Source of the DNA: Burkholderiales bacterium
GTDB lineage: Bacteria > Pseudomonadota > Gammaproteobacteria > Burkholderiales > Burkholderiaceae_C
Assembly: GCA_003963005.1 (NCBI GenBank)
Contig: RXJW01000048.1
Coordinates: forward strand, 32,410-96,409
Length of the DNA stretch: 64,000 bases
Direction: 5' to 3'
Shown here: positions 48,900 through 58,895 of the stretch, piece after piece
Position numbering within the stretch: position 1 is the first letter of the stretch
Layout of the letters: each line of letters opens with the position of its first letter
Program-made: the position numbers and the translations under genes
The notes under the pieces: generated by a model
Told to the model about the DNA's origin: nothing
Database searches by the model: none
What the model saw: only the letters and a program-made list of their open reading frames with translations

Positions 48900-49846
48900 T
48901 CCGCCGCGCCGCCACGCTCGGCGCCGCGCTGCTGCTGAGCGGCTGCGCGGCGCTGTTCACGCCGCCCCAGACCGCCGCCCTGCTCCACCATCCGCCCGCC
49001 GCGCTGCCCGCTCAGGTGGCGCGTTCGGCCGTGCCCTTCTTTCCGCAGGAGCGGGACCATTGCGGCCCGGCGGCGCTGGCCATGGCGCTGGGCGACGTCG
49101 GCATCGCGGCCGACCCGGACCGCCTGGCCGACGCGGTCTTCCTGCCGTCTCGCGGTGGCAGCCTGCAGCTGGAGATGATGGCCGGCGCGCGCCGCCAGGG
49201 CGTCGTGGCCACACGCCTGCCCGGCGAACTGCAGGCGCTGCTCAGCGAGGTGGCCGCGGGCCACGCGGTCGTCGTGCTGCAGAACCTGGGCCTGGCCTTG
49301 CTGCCGCGCTGGCACTACGCCGTCGTCATTGGCTACGACCTGCCGGCCCGCGAGATCCTGCTGCGCAGCGGCACGACGACGCTGGAGCGCCTGCCGCTGC
49401 GCACGTTCGAATACACCTGGGCCCGCAGCGGGCGCTGGGCGATGACCGTGCTGCCACCCGACCGGCTGCCCGCGACCGTGACGCAGGACCAGGCGGTGGA
49501 GGCCGCCATCGGCTTCGAGCGCGCCGCGCCTCCGCAGCGCGCCGCTCTCGCCTACCGCACCGTGCTGCAGCGCTGGCCAGAGAACCTGCTGGCCGGCATC
49601 GGCCTGGGCAACACGCTGGCCGCGTCAGGCGACGCCCAGGGCGCCCAGGCGGCATTCCTTTCGGTCGCCGAGCGCCACGACAGCGCGGTGGCCTGGCTCA
49701 ACCTGGCCCGCCTGCGCCTGGCCGCGGGTGACCACGACGGTGCCCGCGCGGCCGCACGGCGCGGCCTTCAACGCGCCGAGTCGGCCGAGCCCGCCTGGCT
49801 GCAGGCGGCACGGGAGGGGCTGGCAGCCACAGAGCACGGTCGGTGA
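48896..49846 (+). CDS. PA2778 family cysteine peptidase lipoprotein with TPR tail
   Basis: A 316-residue periplasmic C39-like peptidase. The N-terminus is a lipoprotein signal (LLLSG|C, Cys17). The papain-like core has Gln51, Cys56 in FPQERDHCGPAALAM and His140 in RWHYAVVIGYD, the expected oxyanion Gln, nucleophile and base. The last 100 residues form TPR-like helical repeats (AYRTVLQRWPENLLAGIGLG, SAVAWLNLARLRLAAGD). No ATG lies in a suitable place; TTG 48896, overlapping the previous stop as TTGA, gives a complete lipoprotein signal. Substrate is unknown; the product of the coupled upstream gene is the obvious candidate. Confidence 0.85.
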   Translation: MIRRAATLGAALLLSGCAALFTPPQTAALLHHPPAALPAQVARSAVPFFPQERDHCGPAALAMALGDVGIAADPDRLADAVFLPSRGGSLQLEMMAGARRQGVVATRLPGELQALLSEVAAGHAVVVLQNLGLALLPRWHYAVVIGYDLPAREILLRSGTTTLERLPLRTFEYTWARSGRWAMTVLPPDRLPATVTQDQAVEAAIGFERAAPPQRAALAYRTVLQRWPENLLAGIGLGNTLAASGDAQGAQAAFLSVAERHDSAVAWLNLARLRLAAGDHDGARAAARRGLQRAESAEPAWLQAAREGLAATEHGR

Positions 49847-49871
49847 TCGGCGCAGGGCTAAAGTCGCGCGC

Positions 49872-52445
49872 ATGACGTCTCCCGCCGCCGACCCGCGTCC
49901 GCCCTCCACCCTGTCCGTCGCCTGGCGACAGTTGCTGCGTGACTGGCGTGCCGGTGAGCTGCGGCTGCTGATGCTGGCCGTGGCGCTGGCTGTGGCCGCG
50001 CTGTGCGCCGTGGCCTTCCTGTCAGACCGGCTCGACCAGGGCCTGCGCCGCGACGCCGCCCAGCTGCTCGGCGGCGATGCCGTCGTGGCGAGTGACCAGC
50101 CCACGCCGCCATCGCTGCTCGACCTGGCGGCTCAGCTCCAGCTCGCCACGGTGCGCAGCGCCAGCTTCCCGAGCATGGCGCGGGCGACGGACGCTCAGGG
50201 TGGCGACAGCCGGCTCGTGGCCGTGAAGGCGGTCAGCGACGGCTATCCGCTGCGCGGCCGCGTGGTGTTGCGTGAGGCACTGCCGGGCCGGGCGGGCGCG
50301 CCGGCACCGGGCGAGGTCTGGGCCGATCCGGCGGTGGCTGACGGCCTGGGCCTGAAGCTCGGCGACACGCTGCTGCTCGGCGACAGCCAGCTCAAGCTGG
50401 CCGCCCTCATCGAGACCGAGCCTGACCGCGGCGCCGGCTTCATGAACTTCGCACCCCGCGTGATGCTGTCCGAGCGTGACCTCGCCGCCACGCGCCTGGT
50501 GCAGCCCGCCAGCCGCATCACCTACCGGCTCGCGCTGGTGCCCGCGGCAGGCGCCGCGCCGGATGCGATCAAGCGCTTCGTCACGGCTGCCGAGCAGCGG
50601 GTCGAGCAGGACAAGCTGCGGGGCGTGCGACTGGAGTCGCTGGAGTCCGGCCGGCCCGAGATGCGCCAGACGCTGGACCGCGCCGCGCGCTTTCTGCGCC
50701 TGGTGGCCATGCTGTCGGCACTGCTGGCGGCGGTCGCGGTGGTGCTGGCCGCGCGCGACTTTGCGGCCCGTCACCTGGACGCCTGCGCGATGCTACGCGT
50801 GCTCGGCCAGCCGCAGCGGCGCATCGCCTGGGCCTACGGGCTGGAGTTCACGCTGGCAGGCCTGGCCGCCAGCCTGGCCGGTGTGCTCGTGGGGCTGGCG
50901 CTGCACCAGGTGTTCGTGTCGCTGCTGGCGGGCCTGATCGACGTGACGCTGCCGCCACCGAGCGTCTGGCCCGCCGTGCTGGGCGTGGGGCTGGGCCTGT
51001 CCTTGCTGCTGGGCTTCGGGCTGCCGCCGGTGCTTCAGCTCGCCGCCGTGCCGCCGCTGCGCGTCATCCGCCGCGATCTAGGGGCGCCCAAGGCCGGCTC
51101 GCTGCTGGTGCTGGGTGCCGGCGTGGCGGGCCTTGCGGCCATCCTGGTGGTGCTGGCCGGCGACTTCACGCTGGGCGGCATCGCCGCAGCGGGCTTTGCC
51201 GGCGCGGTGCTGCTGTTCGCGCTGCTGGCGTGGGCGGCGGTGAAGCTGTTGCGCCGCATCGTGCCGAGCAACGTCAGCGGCGCCGGCGTGCCGCGCTGGC
51301 TGCTGCTGGCCACGCGGCAGGTGGCGGCACGGCCAGGGTTCGCCGTGATGCAGGTGTCGTCGCTGGCGGTGGGCCTGCTGGCCTTGGCGCTGCTCGTGCT
51401 GCTGCGCACCGACCTGATCGACAGCTGGCGCCAGGCCACGCCCGCAGCCGCGCCGGACCGTTTCGTCATCAACATCCAGCCGGATCAGTCCGACGCCTTC
51501 CGCAAGACGCTTGCCGACGCCGGCGTGCAGAACTACGACTGGTACCCGATGATCCGCGGCCGCCTGACGCAGATCAACGGCGAGCCGGTGCAGAGCCGCA
51601 AGTTCACCGAGGACCGCGCCCAGCGCCTGGCCGAGCGCGAGTTCAACCTCAGCCACGCGGGTGAGAGGCCCGCGCACAACCAGGTGGTGGCTGGCCGCTG
51701 GGGCGATGCCCGGCCCGGCGAGATGGGCATGAGCGTCGAAGAGGGCCTCGCCCAGACCCTCGGCCTCAAGCTCGGCGACCAGCTCGCCTTCGACATCGCC
51801 GGCCAGCCGGTGCAGGGCCGCATCACCAACCTGCGCAAGGTGGACTGGTCGTCGATGCGGGTGAACTTCTTCGTGCTGTTCGAGGCCGCCGACCTGCCTG
51901 ACCTGCCCGCCACGCAGATCGCCGCCTTCCGCACGCCCCCGAGCGAGGCCGGCCGGGGGCTGGACCGGTCGCTGGCGCGGCAGTTCCCGAACCTCACGGT
52001 CATCGACGTCTCCGCCCAGCTCAACCAGGTACAGGGCGTGCTCGACCAGGTCATCCAGGCCGTGCAGTTCCTGTTCGGCTTCACGCTGGCCACCGGCCTG
52101 GTCGTGCTGATCGCCGCGGTGGGCAGCACGCGCGAGGCGCGCACACGCGAATTCGGGCTGATGCGGGCGCTGGGCGCGCCTGCCTCGCTGCTGGCACAGG
52201 TGCAGCGGGCCGAGTTGCTGGGCGTCGGCGCCCTCGCCGGCTTCCTGGCCGGCGCGGTGGCGCTGTCGCTGGCGGCCCTGCTGGCGCGCTACGTGTTCCA
52301 GTTCGAATGGCAGATCAAGCCCTGGGTGCCGTTGGTGAGCGCGGCACTCGGCGCCCTGCTGGCCTGGGGGGCGGGCTGGTGGAGCCTGCGCGGCGTGCTG
52401 CAGCGCCCGGTGGTGCAGACCCTGCGCGAGGCCCAGGCCGAATGA
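49872..52445 (+). CDS. Large FtsX-family ABC permease (YbbP-like), orphan
   Basis: An 857-residue permease with two FtsX modules: N-terminal helix (about 30-58), a periplasmic domain, a first block of membrane helices (about 275-480), a second periplasmic domain (about 520-725) and a final block of helices containing STREARTREFGLMRALGAPASLL, the ATPase coupling motif. This is the layout of YbbP, which pairs with the ATPase YbbA. No ybbA-like gene is adjacent here; the nearest ABC ATPase is 28 kb away. ATG 49872 is used. The stop overlaps the next ATG (ATGA, 52442-52445), coupling it to a sensor kinase. Confidence 0.9.
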   Translation: MTSPAADPRPPSTLSVAWRQLLRDWRAGELRLLMLAVALAVAALCAVAFLSDRLDQGLRRDAAQLLGGDAVVASDQPTPPSLLDLAAQLQLATVRSASFPSMARATDAQGGDSRLVAVKAVSDGYPLRGRVVLREALPGRAGAPAPGEVWADPAVADGLGLKLGDTLLLGDSQLKLAALIETEPDRGAGFMNFAPRVMLSERDLAATRLVQPASRITYRLALVPAAGAAPDAIKRFVTAAEQRVEQDKLRGVRLESLESGRPEMRQTLDRAARFLRLVAMLSALLAAVAVVLAARDFAARHLDACAMLRVLGQPQRRIAWAYGLEFTLAGLAASLAGVLVGLALHQVFVSLLAGLIDVTLPPPSVWPAVLGVGLGLSLLLGFGLPPVLQLAAVPPLRVIRRDLGAPKAGSLLVLGAGVAGLAAILVVLAGDFTLGGIAAAGFAGAVLLFALLAWAAVKLLRRIVPSNVSGAGVPRWLLLATRQVAARPGFAVMQVSSLAVGLLALALLVLLRTDLIDSWRQATPAAAPDRFVINIQPDQSDAFRKTLADAGVQNYDWYPMIRGRLTQINGEPVQSRKFTEDRAQRLAEREFNLSHAGERPAHNQVVAGRWGDARPGEMGMSVEEGLAQTLGLKLGDQLAFDIAGQPVQGRITNLRKVDWSSMRVNFFVLFEAADLPDLPATQIAAFRTPPSEAGRGLDRSLARQFPNLTVIDVSAQLNQVQGVLDQVIQAVQFLFGFTLATGLVVLIAAVGSTREARTREFGLMRALGAPASLLAQVQRAELLGVGALAGFLAGAVALSLAALLARYVFQFEWQIKPWVPLVSAALGALLAWGAGWWSLRGVLQRPVVQTLREAQAE

Positions 52446-55400
52446 GGCCCATGCCCACGCTGACGGCAGGCGGCGTGGGCCGCTACCTGGCGCTGTCGGC
52501 GGGCATCACCGTCGTGTATTACCTGCTCGGGCGGCTCGGCCTGTTGATGGTGCTGCCGCCTTACCAGGTGGCGCCCATCTACCCGGCAGCGGGCTGGGGT
52601 CTCGCGGTGCTGCTGGTGGGCGGGCTGCGCTACCTGCCGGCCGTGTGGGTCGGCTCCTTCGTCGTGCAGGCGACGACCATGGGCAGCTTTGCGCAGCCGG
52701 TGCTCTACACGCTGTCGGCTGGCATCGCCTGTGGCGCGGCGACCCAGGCGGCGGTCGGCACGCTGCTGATGCGCCGCTGGTGCGGCCGGCCGATGCTGCT
52801 GGCCTCGCCGCGCGAAATTGCGGGCTACCTCGGCGCGGTGGGCCTGGCCGGGCTGATCAGCCCGACCTGCGCGACCTTGCTGTTTGCGGGGCTCGGCATC
52901 ATCGGCGCGCCGCAGATGGGCATCGTCTGGACCGTCTGGGGCACAGGCGACCTGATGGGCGTGCTGATCGCCACGCCGATCACGCTGTCGCTGATCGGCG
53001 TACCGCGCGCGGCCTGGGCGACGCGCCGCCTGAGCGTGGGCCTGCCGATGCTGCTGACGACCTTGCTTGTCGGCCTGGGCGTTGCCGTCACGATGGAATG
53101 GGACCGCCAGCGCAGCCGCGCCGACTTCACCCGCGACGCCACCGCCGCCGCGCAGTCACTGGCGAGTCGGCTGCGCGAGCCGCTGCTGGCGCTGGAGGGC
53201 GTGCATGGCCTGATCCAGGTGAAGCCACGCCCGACCCGCGGCGAGTTCGAGCGCGCGACCCGCGGCTTACTGGGCGAGGACAGCCCGCTGCTGGCCCTGG
53301 GCCTGACGCTGCGGGTGCCGCGGGCCGACGTGGCCCGGTTCAACGCGGCAGCGGCCGCCGACGGCTTCCCGGGCGGCTACCGGGCCCATGACCGCCTGCG
53401 TGCGGGTGACCGGCAGCCCCCGCCGGACGAGGACATGCTGGCGATCCGCCTGATCGAGCCGCTGTCGCGCAATGCCGGCGCCCTCGGCGTGAATGTGCGC
53501 ACGGTCCCCGGCGCACACGCGGCGGTCGACAAGGCTGCGGCGAGCGGTCGTGCGGTGGCCTCGGCCGGCTTCCAGCTTTCGCAGGACCAGGACGGCGCCG
53601 TGGGTGTCGTCATCTATCAACCCTTGTACCGTGACGGTGCCCAGCCCGGTGTGGCCTCGCTCGACGGCGTGGTATTCGCGACGCTTCGGCCTGATGTGCT
53701 GATGGCGCGCCTGGCGCCCGACTGGCCCGAACATCTGGGCGTGTGCCTGGTGGACACCGAGGCCGATGCGACGTTCCCGCGCCTGGCCGGACGTCTGGGC
53801 TGCGAGGCCGTGCAGCGCAACCCCGGCGCCAGCCTGCCGCTGGTGAAGCTGCCGCTGGAATTCGGCGGCCGGCAGTGGGAGGTGCGCGTGTACGACCTGC
53901 CCGGCACGCTGGTCGACCCGGGGCGGAGTTGGGCCTTCGCGCTGGTGGGCCTGGTGGCCACGGCGATGGTGGGTGCGCTGCTGCTGCTGATGTCGGGCCG
54001 CACCCAGCACGTCGAGGCCCTGGTGCGGGAGCGCACGCTGGCGCTGGAGCGCGAGATCGCCAACCGGGCCGAAGGCGAGCGCGCCCTGAGCCAGAGCGAG
54101 CAGCGCTTCCGCAGCATCTTCGAGACGGCGCCGATCGGCATCGCCTTCACCGACCTGAACGGCGGCTTCCAGGAGATCAACGCCCACTTCTGCCAGTTGG
54201 TGGGATACCCGGCGGACACGCTGCTGGGCCAGCGCTCGATCGACGTCACGCACCCGGACGACCGTCGCGAGGATGTGCGGCTCGCCCGGCGCCTGATACG
54301 CGGCGAGATCCCGTTTTACCGCCGCCTGAAACGCTACGTCCGGCCCGATGGGTCGATCGTCAACGCCCGGGTGCTCGTGAGCCTGTTGCGCGGCGATGAC
54401 GGCCGGCCGTTCCGGCTGGTGGGTGTCGTGGAAGACATCACCGACCAGCTCCGCATCGAGGAACTGGACCGCGCCCGCGAAGCGGCGGAGGCCGCCAACC
54501 AGGCCAAGAACGAGTTCCTCTCGCGCATGAGCCATGAGCTGCGCACGCCGATGAACGCCATCCTCGGGTTCACGCAGCTGATGCAGATGGACACGCACGA
54601 GCCGCTGCCGCCCAGCCAGCGGGCCCGCGCGCATCAGATCGCGCAGGCGGGCTGGCACCTGCTGGAGATGATCAACGACACGCTGGACCTGTCGCGCATC
54701 GAGTCCGGCTCCCTGCGGCTGGACCTCGGCTCGCGAGACCTGCCGCCGCTGCTAGCGCGTGCGCTGGCGCTGGTTCAGGGCCAGGCCTCGGAGCGCGGGC
54801 TGGCGATCAGCCAGCGCATCGACCCGCGAGCCGCCCACGTCATCGGGGACACGACGCGAGTCACGCAGATCCTCACCAACCTGCTCAGCAATGCGGTCAA
54901 GTACAACCAGCCTGGCGGCAGCGTGAGCATCGAGGCCCGACTGGCCGAGCCCGGCTGGGTCGAGGTTGCGGTGCGGGACACCGGCATCGGGCTGACGGCC
55001 GAGCAGCGCGCCGGACTCTTCCAGCCCTTCAACCGCCTGGGCCGGGAACACACCGGCCTGCCCGGCACCGGTATCGGGCTCGTGATCAGCCAGCGGCTTG
55101 CCGAGATGATGGGCGGCAGCCTGCGCGCCGACGCGGTGGAGGACGGCCCCGGCGCCTGCTTCGTGCTGCGGCTGCCGGCAGCACCGGCAGCGTCCGACCC
55201 GCCGCGGGAGGCCAGCCCCGAGCCTGCCGGACACGCCCCCACCGGCCCACGCAGAAGGCTGCTCTACATCGAGGACAACGCGCTGAACGCCGACGTCATG
55301 CGGGGCATCCTGGAGCAGCGCCCGGGCGTGGAGCTGGAGGTCGCGACGACCGTGGATGCCGGCCTGCGTCTGCTGAAGGAGCGCCCGCCGGCGCTGCTGC

Positions 55401-55636
55401 TGCTGGACTGGCAGATGCCGGATGGCGACGGCCTGGACGTGCTGCGTCGGCTCGGTGAACTGGACCGCGTGCCGCCGGTGGTCGTGGTGTCGGCCAATGC
55501 CCAGCCGGAGCAGATCTCGGCAGCGCGCGCGGCCGGCGCCCGGCACTACCTGACCAAGCCGCTGGACGTGCGCGAATTGCTCGCCCTGGTCGATGAATTG
55601 TTGGCGGCTGACGGCCATGAGGACGGGGCAGAATGA
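52442..55636 (+). CDS. Membrane hybrid kinase MASE1-CHASE-PAS-HK-REC
   Basis: A 1064-residue sensor: MASE1 integral membrane domain (about 1-215; several helices with YQVAPIYPAAGWGLAVLLVGG split over the loop), a periplasmic CHASE domain (about 220-480), a membrane helix (about 495-517), PAS (about 550-670), HisKA with His698 in LSRMSHELRTPMNAILG, HATPase with NAVKYNQPGG and GTGIGLVIS, then a Pro/Ala linker and a C-terminal receiver with Asp989 in LLLLDWQMPDGDG. The start overlaps the permease stop. A CheW gene follows after 34 nt. The ligand and the output partner are unknown. Confidence 0.92.
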   Translation: MRPMPTLTAGGVGRYLALSAGITVVYYLLGRLGLLMVLPPYQVAPIYPAAGWGLAVLLVGGLRYLPAVWVGSFVVQATTMGSFAQPVLYTLSAGIACGAATQAAVGTLLMRRWCGRPMLLASPREIAGYLGAVGLAGLISPTCATLLFAGLGIIGAPQMGIVWTVWGTGDLMGVLIATPITLSLIGVPRAAWATRRLSVGLPMLLTTLLVGLGVAVTMEWDRQRSRADFTRDATAAAQSLASRLREPLLALEGVHGLIQVKPRPTRGEFERATRGLLGEDSPLLALGLTLRVPRADVARFNAAAAADGFPGGYRAHDRLRAGDRQPPPDEDMLAIRLIEPLSRNAGALGVNVRTVPGAHAAVDKAAASGRAVASAGFQLSQDQDGAVGVVIYQPLYRDGAQPGVASLDGVVFATLRPDVLMARLAPDWPEHLGVCLVDTEADATFPRLAGRLGCEAVQRNPGASLPLVKLPLEFGGRQWEVRVYDLPGTLVDPGRSWAFALVGLVATAMVGALLLLMSGRTQHVEALVRERTLALEREIANRAEGERALSQSEQRFRSIFETAPIGIAFTDLNGGFQEINAHFCQLVGYPADTLLGQRSIDVTHPDDRREDVRLARRLIRGEIPFYRRLKRYVRPDGSIVNARVLVSLLRGDDGRPFRLVGVVEDITDQLRIEELDRAREAAEAANQAKNEFLSRMSHELRTPMNAILGFTQLMQMDTHEPLPPSQRARAHQIAQAGWHLLEMINDTLDLSRIESGSLRLDLGSRDLPPLLARALALVQGQASERGLAISQRIDPRAAHVIGDTTRVTQILTNLLSNAVKYNQPGGSVSIEARLAEPGWVEVAVRDTGIGLTAEQRAGLFQPFNRLGREHTGLPGTGIGLVISQRLAEMMGGSLRADAVEDGPGACFVLRLPAAPAASDPPREASPEPAGHAPTGPRRRLLYIEDNALNADVMRGILEQRPGVELEVATTVDAGLRLLKERPPALLLLDWQMPDGDGLDVLRRLGELDRVPPVVVVSANAQPEQISAARAAGARHYLTKPLDVRELLALVDELLAADGHEDGAE

Positions 55637-55670
55637 CGGCCGAGCCTTCTTCAACGAACTGCAGCGCACG

Positions 55671-56171
55671 ATGAGTTCTACCGATCTTGTTCCCAGCACC
55701 GGTGCCCAGGCCGTGCAGGCCTTGGCCCGCCCCGATGGCCGCCAGTTCCTGACCTTCCGCATCGGCGAAGAGGAGTACGGCCTGGACATCCTGCGGGTGC
55801 AGGAGATCCGCTCCTACGAACCGCCGACCCGTGTGGCCAATGCGCCGCATTTCGTGAAGGGCGTCGTGAACCTGCGCGGCGTCATCGTCCCGATCCTGGA
55901 CCTGCGGCTGCGACTGGGCCAGGCCGGCGAGTACAACGCCTTCACCGTGGTCATCGTGCTGAATGTGGCCGGCCGGGTGGTGGGTATCGTCGTGGACTCG
56001 GTGTCGGACGTGCTCGAAATTGCCGCGGACGACATCAAGCCCCGCCCGGAAGTGCCGGCCGCCCTGGATGCCCGCTTCATCACCGGCCTGGGCAAGCTCG
56101 GCGAGCGGATGCTCATCCTGCTGGACATCGAGGCCATGATCAAAAGCCCCGATTTCGGCCTCGTCGACTGA
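55671..56171 (+). CDS. CheW-like adaptor (2)
   Basis: A 166-residue CheW paralogue, very close to CheW at 31569-32093: [38 protein letters not shown] and [11 protein letters not shown] differ from it at few positions. ATG 55671 lies 34 nt after the kinase gene; the open frame upstream is in the end of that gene. There is no CheA or receptor gene near it, so it may serve the main array as a second adaptor or link the neighbouring kinase to chemotaxis. No fused receiver domain (not CheV). Confidence 0.93.
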   Translation: MSSTDLVPSTGAQAVQALARPDGRQFLTFRIGEEEYGLDILRVQEIRSYEPPTRVANAPHFVKGVVNLRGVIVPILDLRLRLGQAGEYNAFTVVIVLNVAGRVVGIVVDSVSDVLEIAADDIKPRPEVPAALDARFITGLGKLGERMLILLDIEAMIKSPDFGLVD

Positions 56172-56261
56172 ACGCCGCCCGGCGTCGGCGGGCCGCAAGT
56201 TAGTGTCCGCCCACTGTTTCAGCCTCGCGAACAATGCATTCCAAAAGCGGCCTCGTCTAAC

Positions 56262-56288
56262 TTAGCACTCACCAAAGCAGAGTGCTAA
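56262..56288. promoter_or_regulatory. CIRCE element (HrcA operator) upstream of rpoH
   Basis: TTAGCACTC (56262-56270), 9 nt, GAGTGCTAA (56280-56288): a perfect match to the CIRCE consensus TTAGCACTC-N9-GAGTGCTAA. TAATAT at 56286-56291 overlaps the right arm and could be the -10, with TTAGCA of the left arm at 18 nt as a weak -35, so HrcA binding would cover the promoter. It is 51 nt before the rpoH ATG. Confidence 0.93.
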
Positions 56289-56339
56289 TATTGCTCCACC
56301 GCAGCAGCTGTCGCTGCGGTCAAGGAAGGAATCAAGACG

Positions 56340-57257
<918 letters not shown>

Positions 57258-57281
57258 GCTTCGCGCCACCCTCGCCCCAAC

Positions 57282-57308
57282 ACAAAGCCCCGCACTGCGG
57301 GGCTTTGT
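57282..57308 (+). terminator. Terminator after rpoH
   Basis: Perfect 12-bp stem ACAAAGCCCCGC (57282-57293) / GCGGGGCTTTGT (57297-57308) with loop ACT. The symmetric A/T ends make it usable from both sides; it lies between convergent rpoH and SCO1 genes. Confidence 0.85.
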
Positions 57309-57319
57309 TCATCCAGCGG

Positions 57320-57354
57320 CACCCGCGGGTCCGGCTCCGCCGGCCCACCGGGTG
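57320..57354. repeat. Nested GC-rich hairpin between rpoH and SCO1
   Basis: CACCCG (57320-57325) / CGGGTG (57349-57354) encloses CCGGC-TCC-GCCGG (57331-57343). It resembles in style the nested hairpins of the fliF-fliG spacer but is not the same sequence. Nothing coding is seen in 57309-57394. Confidence 0.5.
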
Positions 57355-57394
57355 TGCCCCCTGGAGGGAGCGGCCGCAGGTCGTCGAGGGTGGT

Positions 57395-57991
57395 CTATTT
57401 CTCAGCGAGCAGCAGCTTGATGTCGTCCGCCAAGGCCTGGGGACCGGCGCCGTAGCGCGCGTAAACGCGCACGCGGCCTTCGGTGTCGAAGATGAAGCTC
57501 GCCGCGGTGTGGTCCATCGTGTAGCTCTCGGGCGTCTTGCCAGGGACCTTGGCGAAAAACACCTTGAACTCCTTGGCAGCCGCCTGGGTCTGCTCGGCGC
57601 TGCCCCGCAAGGCCACGAAACTGGGGTCAAAGCTCGCCATGTAGGCCTTGAGCAGTTGCGCTGTGTCTCGTTCCGGGTCGATGGTCACGAAGATGCCCTG
57701 CACCTTGTCGCCATCCGCGCCGAGCGAGCGCTTGACCTCGGCCACTTCGGCCATGGTCGTGGGGCAGACATCCGGACACTGCGTGTAGCCGAAGAAGACC
57801 ACGAGCACCTTGCCCTTGAAATCGGCCAGCGACCGGGCACGGCCGTCCTGATCCGTCAGGTTGAGTTGCCGGGCGTACTCGGCGCCGGTCAGGTCCACCC
57901 CCTTGAAGGCCTGTTTCTCGGGGCCGGACTTCTGGCAGCCCACCAGCATCAGGGCCGCCAGGGTAGCCAAAGCAAAACGACGGGTGCTCAT
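57395..57991 (-). CDS. SCO1/SenC-type copper chaperone for cytochrome oxidase
   Basis: A 198-residue lipoprotein (lipobox LMLVG|C, Cys19) with a thioredoxin fold. The copper ligands are present: Cys72 and Cys76 in [11 protein letters not shown] and His161 in [12 protein letters not shown] proteins deliver copper to, or reduce, the CuA site of cytochrome oxidase subunit II on the periplasmic side. It overlaps ctaB by 4 nt and is the last gene of the oxidase-assembly operon. Confidence 0.95.
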   Translation of the reverse strand: MSTRRFALATLAALMLVGCQKSGPEKQAFKGVDLTGAEYARQLNLTDQDGRARSLADFKGKVLVVFFGYTQCPDVCPTTMAEVAEVKRSLGADGDKVQGIFVTIDPERDTAQLLKAYMASFDPSFVALRGSAEQTQAAAKEFKVFFAKVPGKTPESYTMDHTAASFIFDTEGRVRVYARYGAGPQALADDIKLLLAEK

Positions 57992-58893
57992 GAGATGTAG
58001 TGGTCGATCAAGAGGGCCGCAAAGAGCAGCGACAGGTGCCAGATGGAGAACCAGAAGGTGCGACGCGCGAGCCTCTCGGAGTACTCGCGCCACAGCCGAA
58101 AGGCATAGCCGCAGAAACCCAGGCCGAGCAGCACCGCGCTGGCGAGGTAGAACCAGCCACTCATGCCGGTGAGATACGGCAGCAGCGTGGCCGCGAACAG
58201 CACCCAGGTGTAGAGCAGGATCTGCAGCCGCGTGTAGTCGTTGCCGTGGGTGACGGGCAGCATCGGCAGGCCGGCGCGGGCGTAGTCCTCGGCGCGGTAG
58301 AGCGCCAGCGCCCAGAAGTGCGGCGGCGTCCACAGGAAGATGATCAGGCACAGCAGCCAGGCCTCGAAGCCGACCTCGCCGCGCAGCGCCGCCCAGCCGA
58401 GCACCGGCGGCATCGCGCCTGACGCGCCGCCGATGACGATGTTCTGCGGCGTCATCGGCTTCAGGATCACCGTGTAGATGACCGCATAGCCGACAAAAGT
58501 GGCGAAGGTGAGCCACATGGTCAACACGTTCACGTACACGCCCAGGACGGCCATGCCGATGCCACACAGCACCGCCGAGAAGGCGAGCGTCTGCGGACGG
58601 CTCAGTTCGCCCTTGGCCGTTGCGCGCCAGGCCGTGCGTTTCATGCGGGCATCGATGCCGTCTTCGATCAGGCAGTTGAACGCGGCCGCTGCCCCGGCCA
58701 CGAGCCAGATGCCGCCAATGGCGGCCAGCATGGTCAGCGCCTGCGACAGACTCGGCAATCCCGGCACGGCCAGGGCCATGCCGATGGCGGCGCAGAAGAC
58801 GATGAGCTGGACGACGCGAGGCTTGGTGAGTTGGTAGAACTGCTGCCAGCGCGGGCTGTGCACCTGGGCGCTGGCGGTGGACGTGGAGGCCAT
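57988..58893 (-). CDS. ctaB: Protohaem IX farnesyltransferase (haem O synthase)
   Basis: A 301-residue integral membrane prenyltransferase (CyoE/CtaB/COX10) that converts haem B to haem O. The first Asp-rich substrate site [15 protein letters not shown], the second loop near [23 protein letters not shown] and about nine membrane helices are visible. ATG 58893 is chosen; the upstream extension is the ctaA shadow. It lies 2 nt after ctaA and overlaps SCO1. Its product feeds CtaA. Confidence 0.96.
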   Translation of the reverse strand: MASTSTASAQVHSPRWQQFYQLTKPRVVQLIVFCAAIGMALAVPGLPSLSQALTMLAAIGGIWLVAGAAAAFNCLIEDGIDARMKRTAWRATAKGELSRPQTLAFSAVLCGIGMAVLGVYVNVLTMWLTFATFVGYAVIYTVILKPMTPQNIVIGGASGAMPPVLGWAALRGEVGFEAWLLCLIIFLWTPPHFWALALYRAEDYARAGLPMLPVTHGNDYTRLQILLYTWVLFAATLLPYLTGMSGWFYLASAVLLGLGFCGYAFRLWREYSERLARRTFWFSIWHLSLLFAALLIDHYIS

Positions 58894-58895
58894 GA

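Noticed and set aside
57992..58567. SCO1 frame extended upstream to 390 codons
   Set aside because: The extension is the reverse-frame shadow of ctaB; the lipobox signal at 57991 defines the true start.
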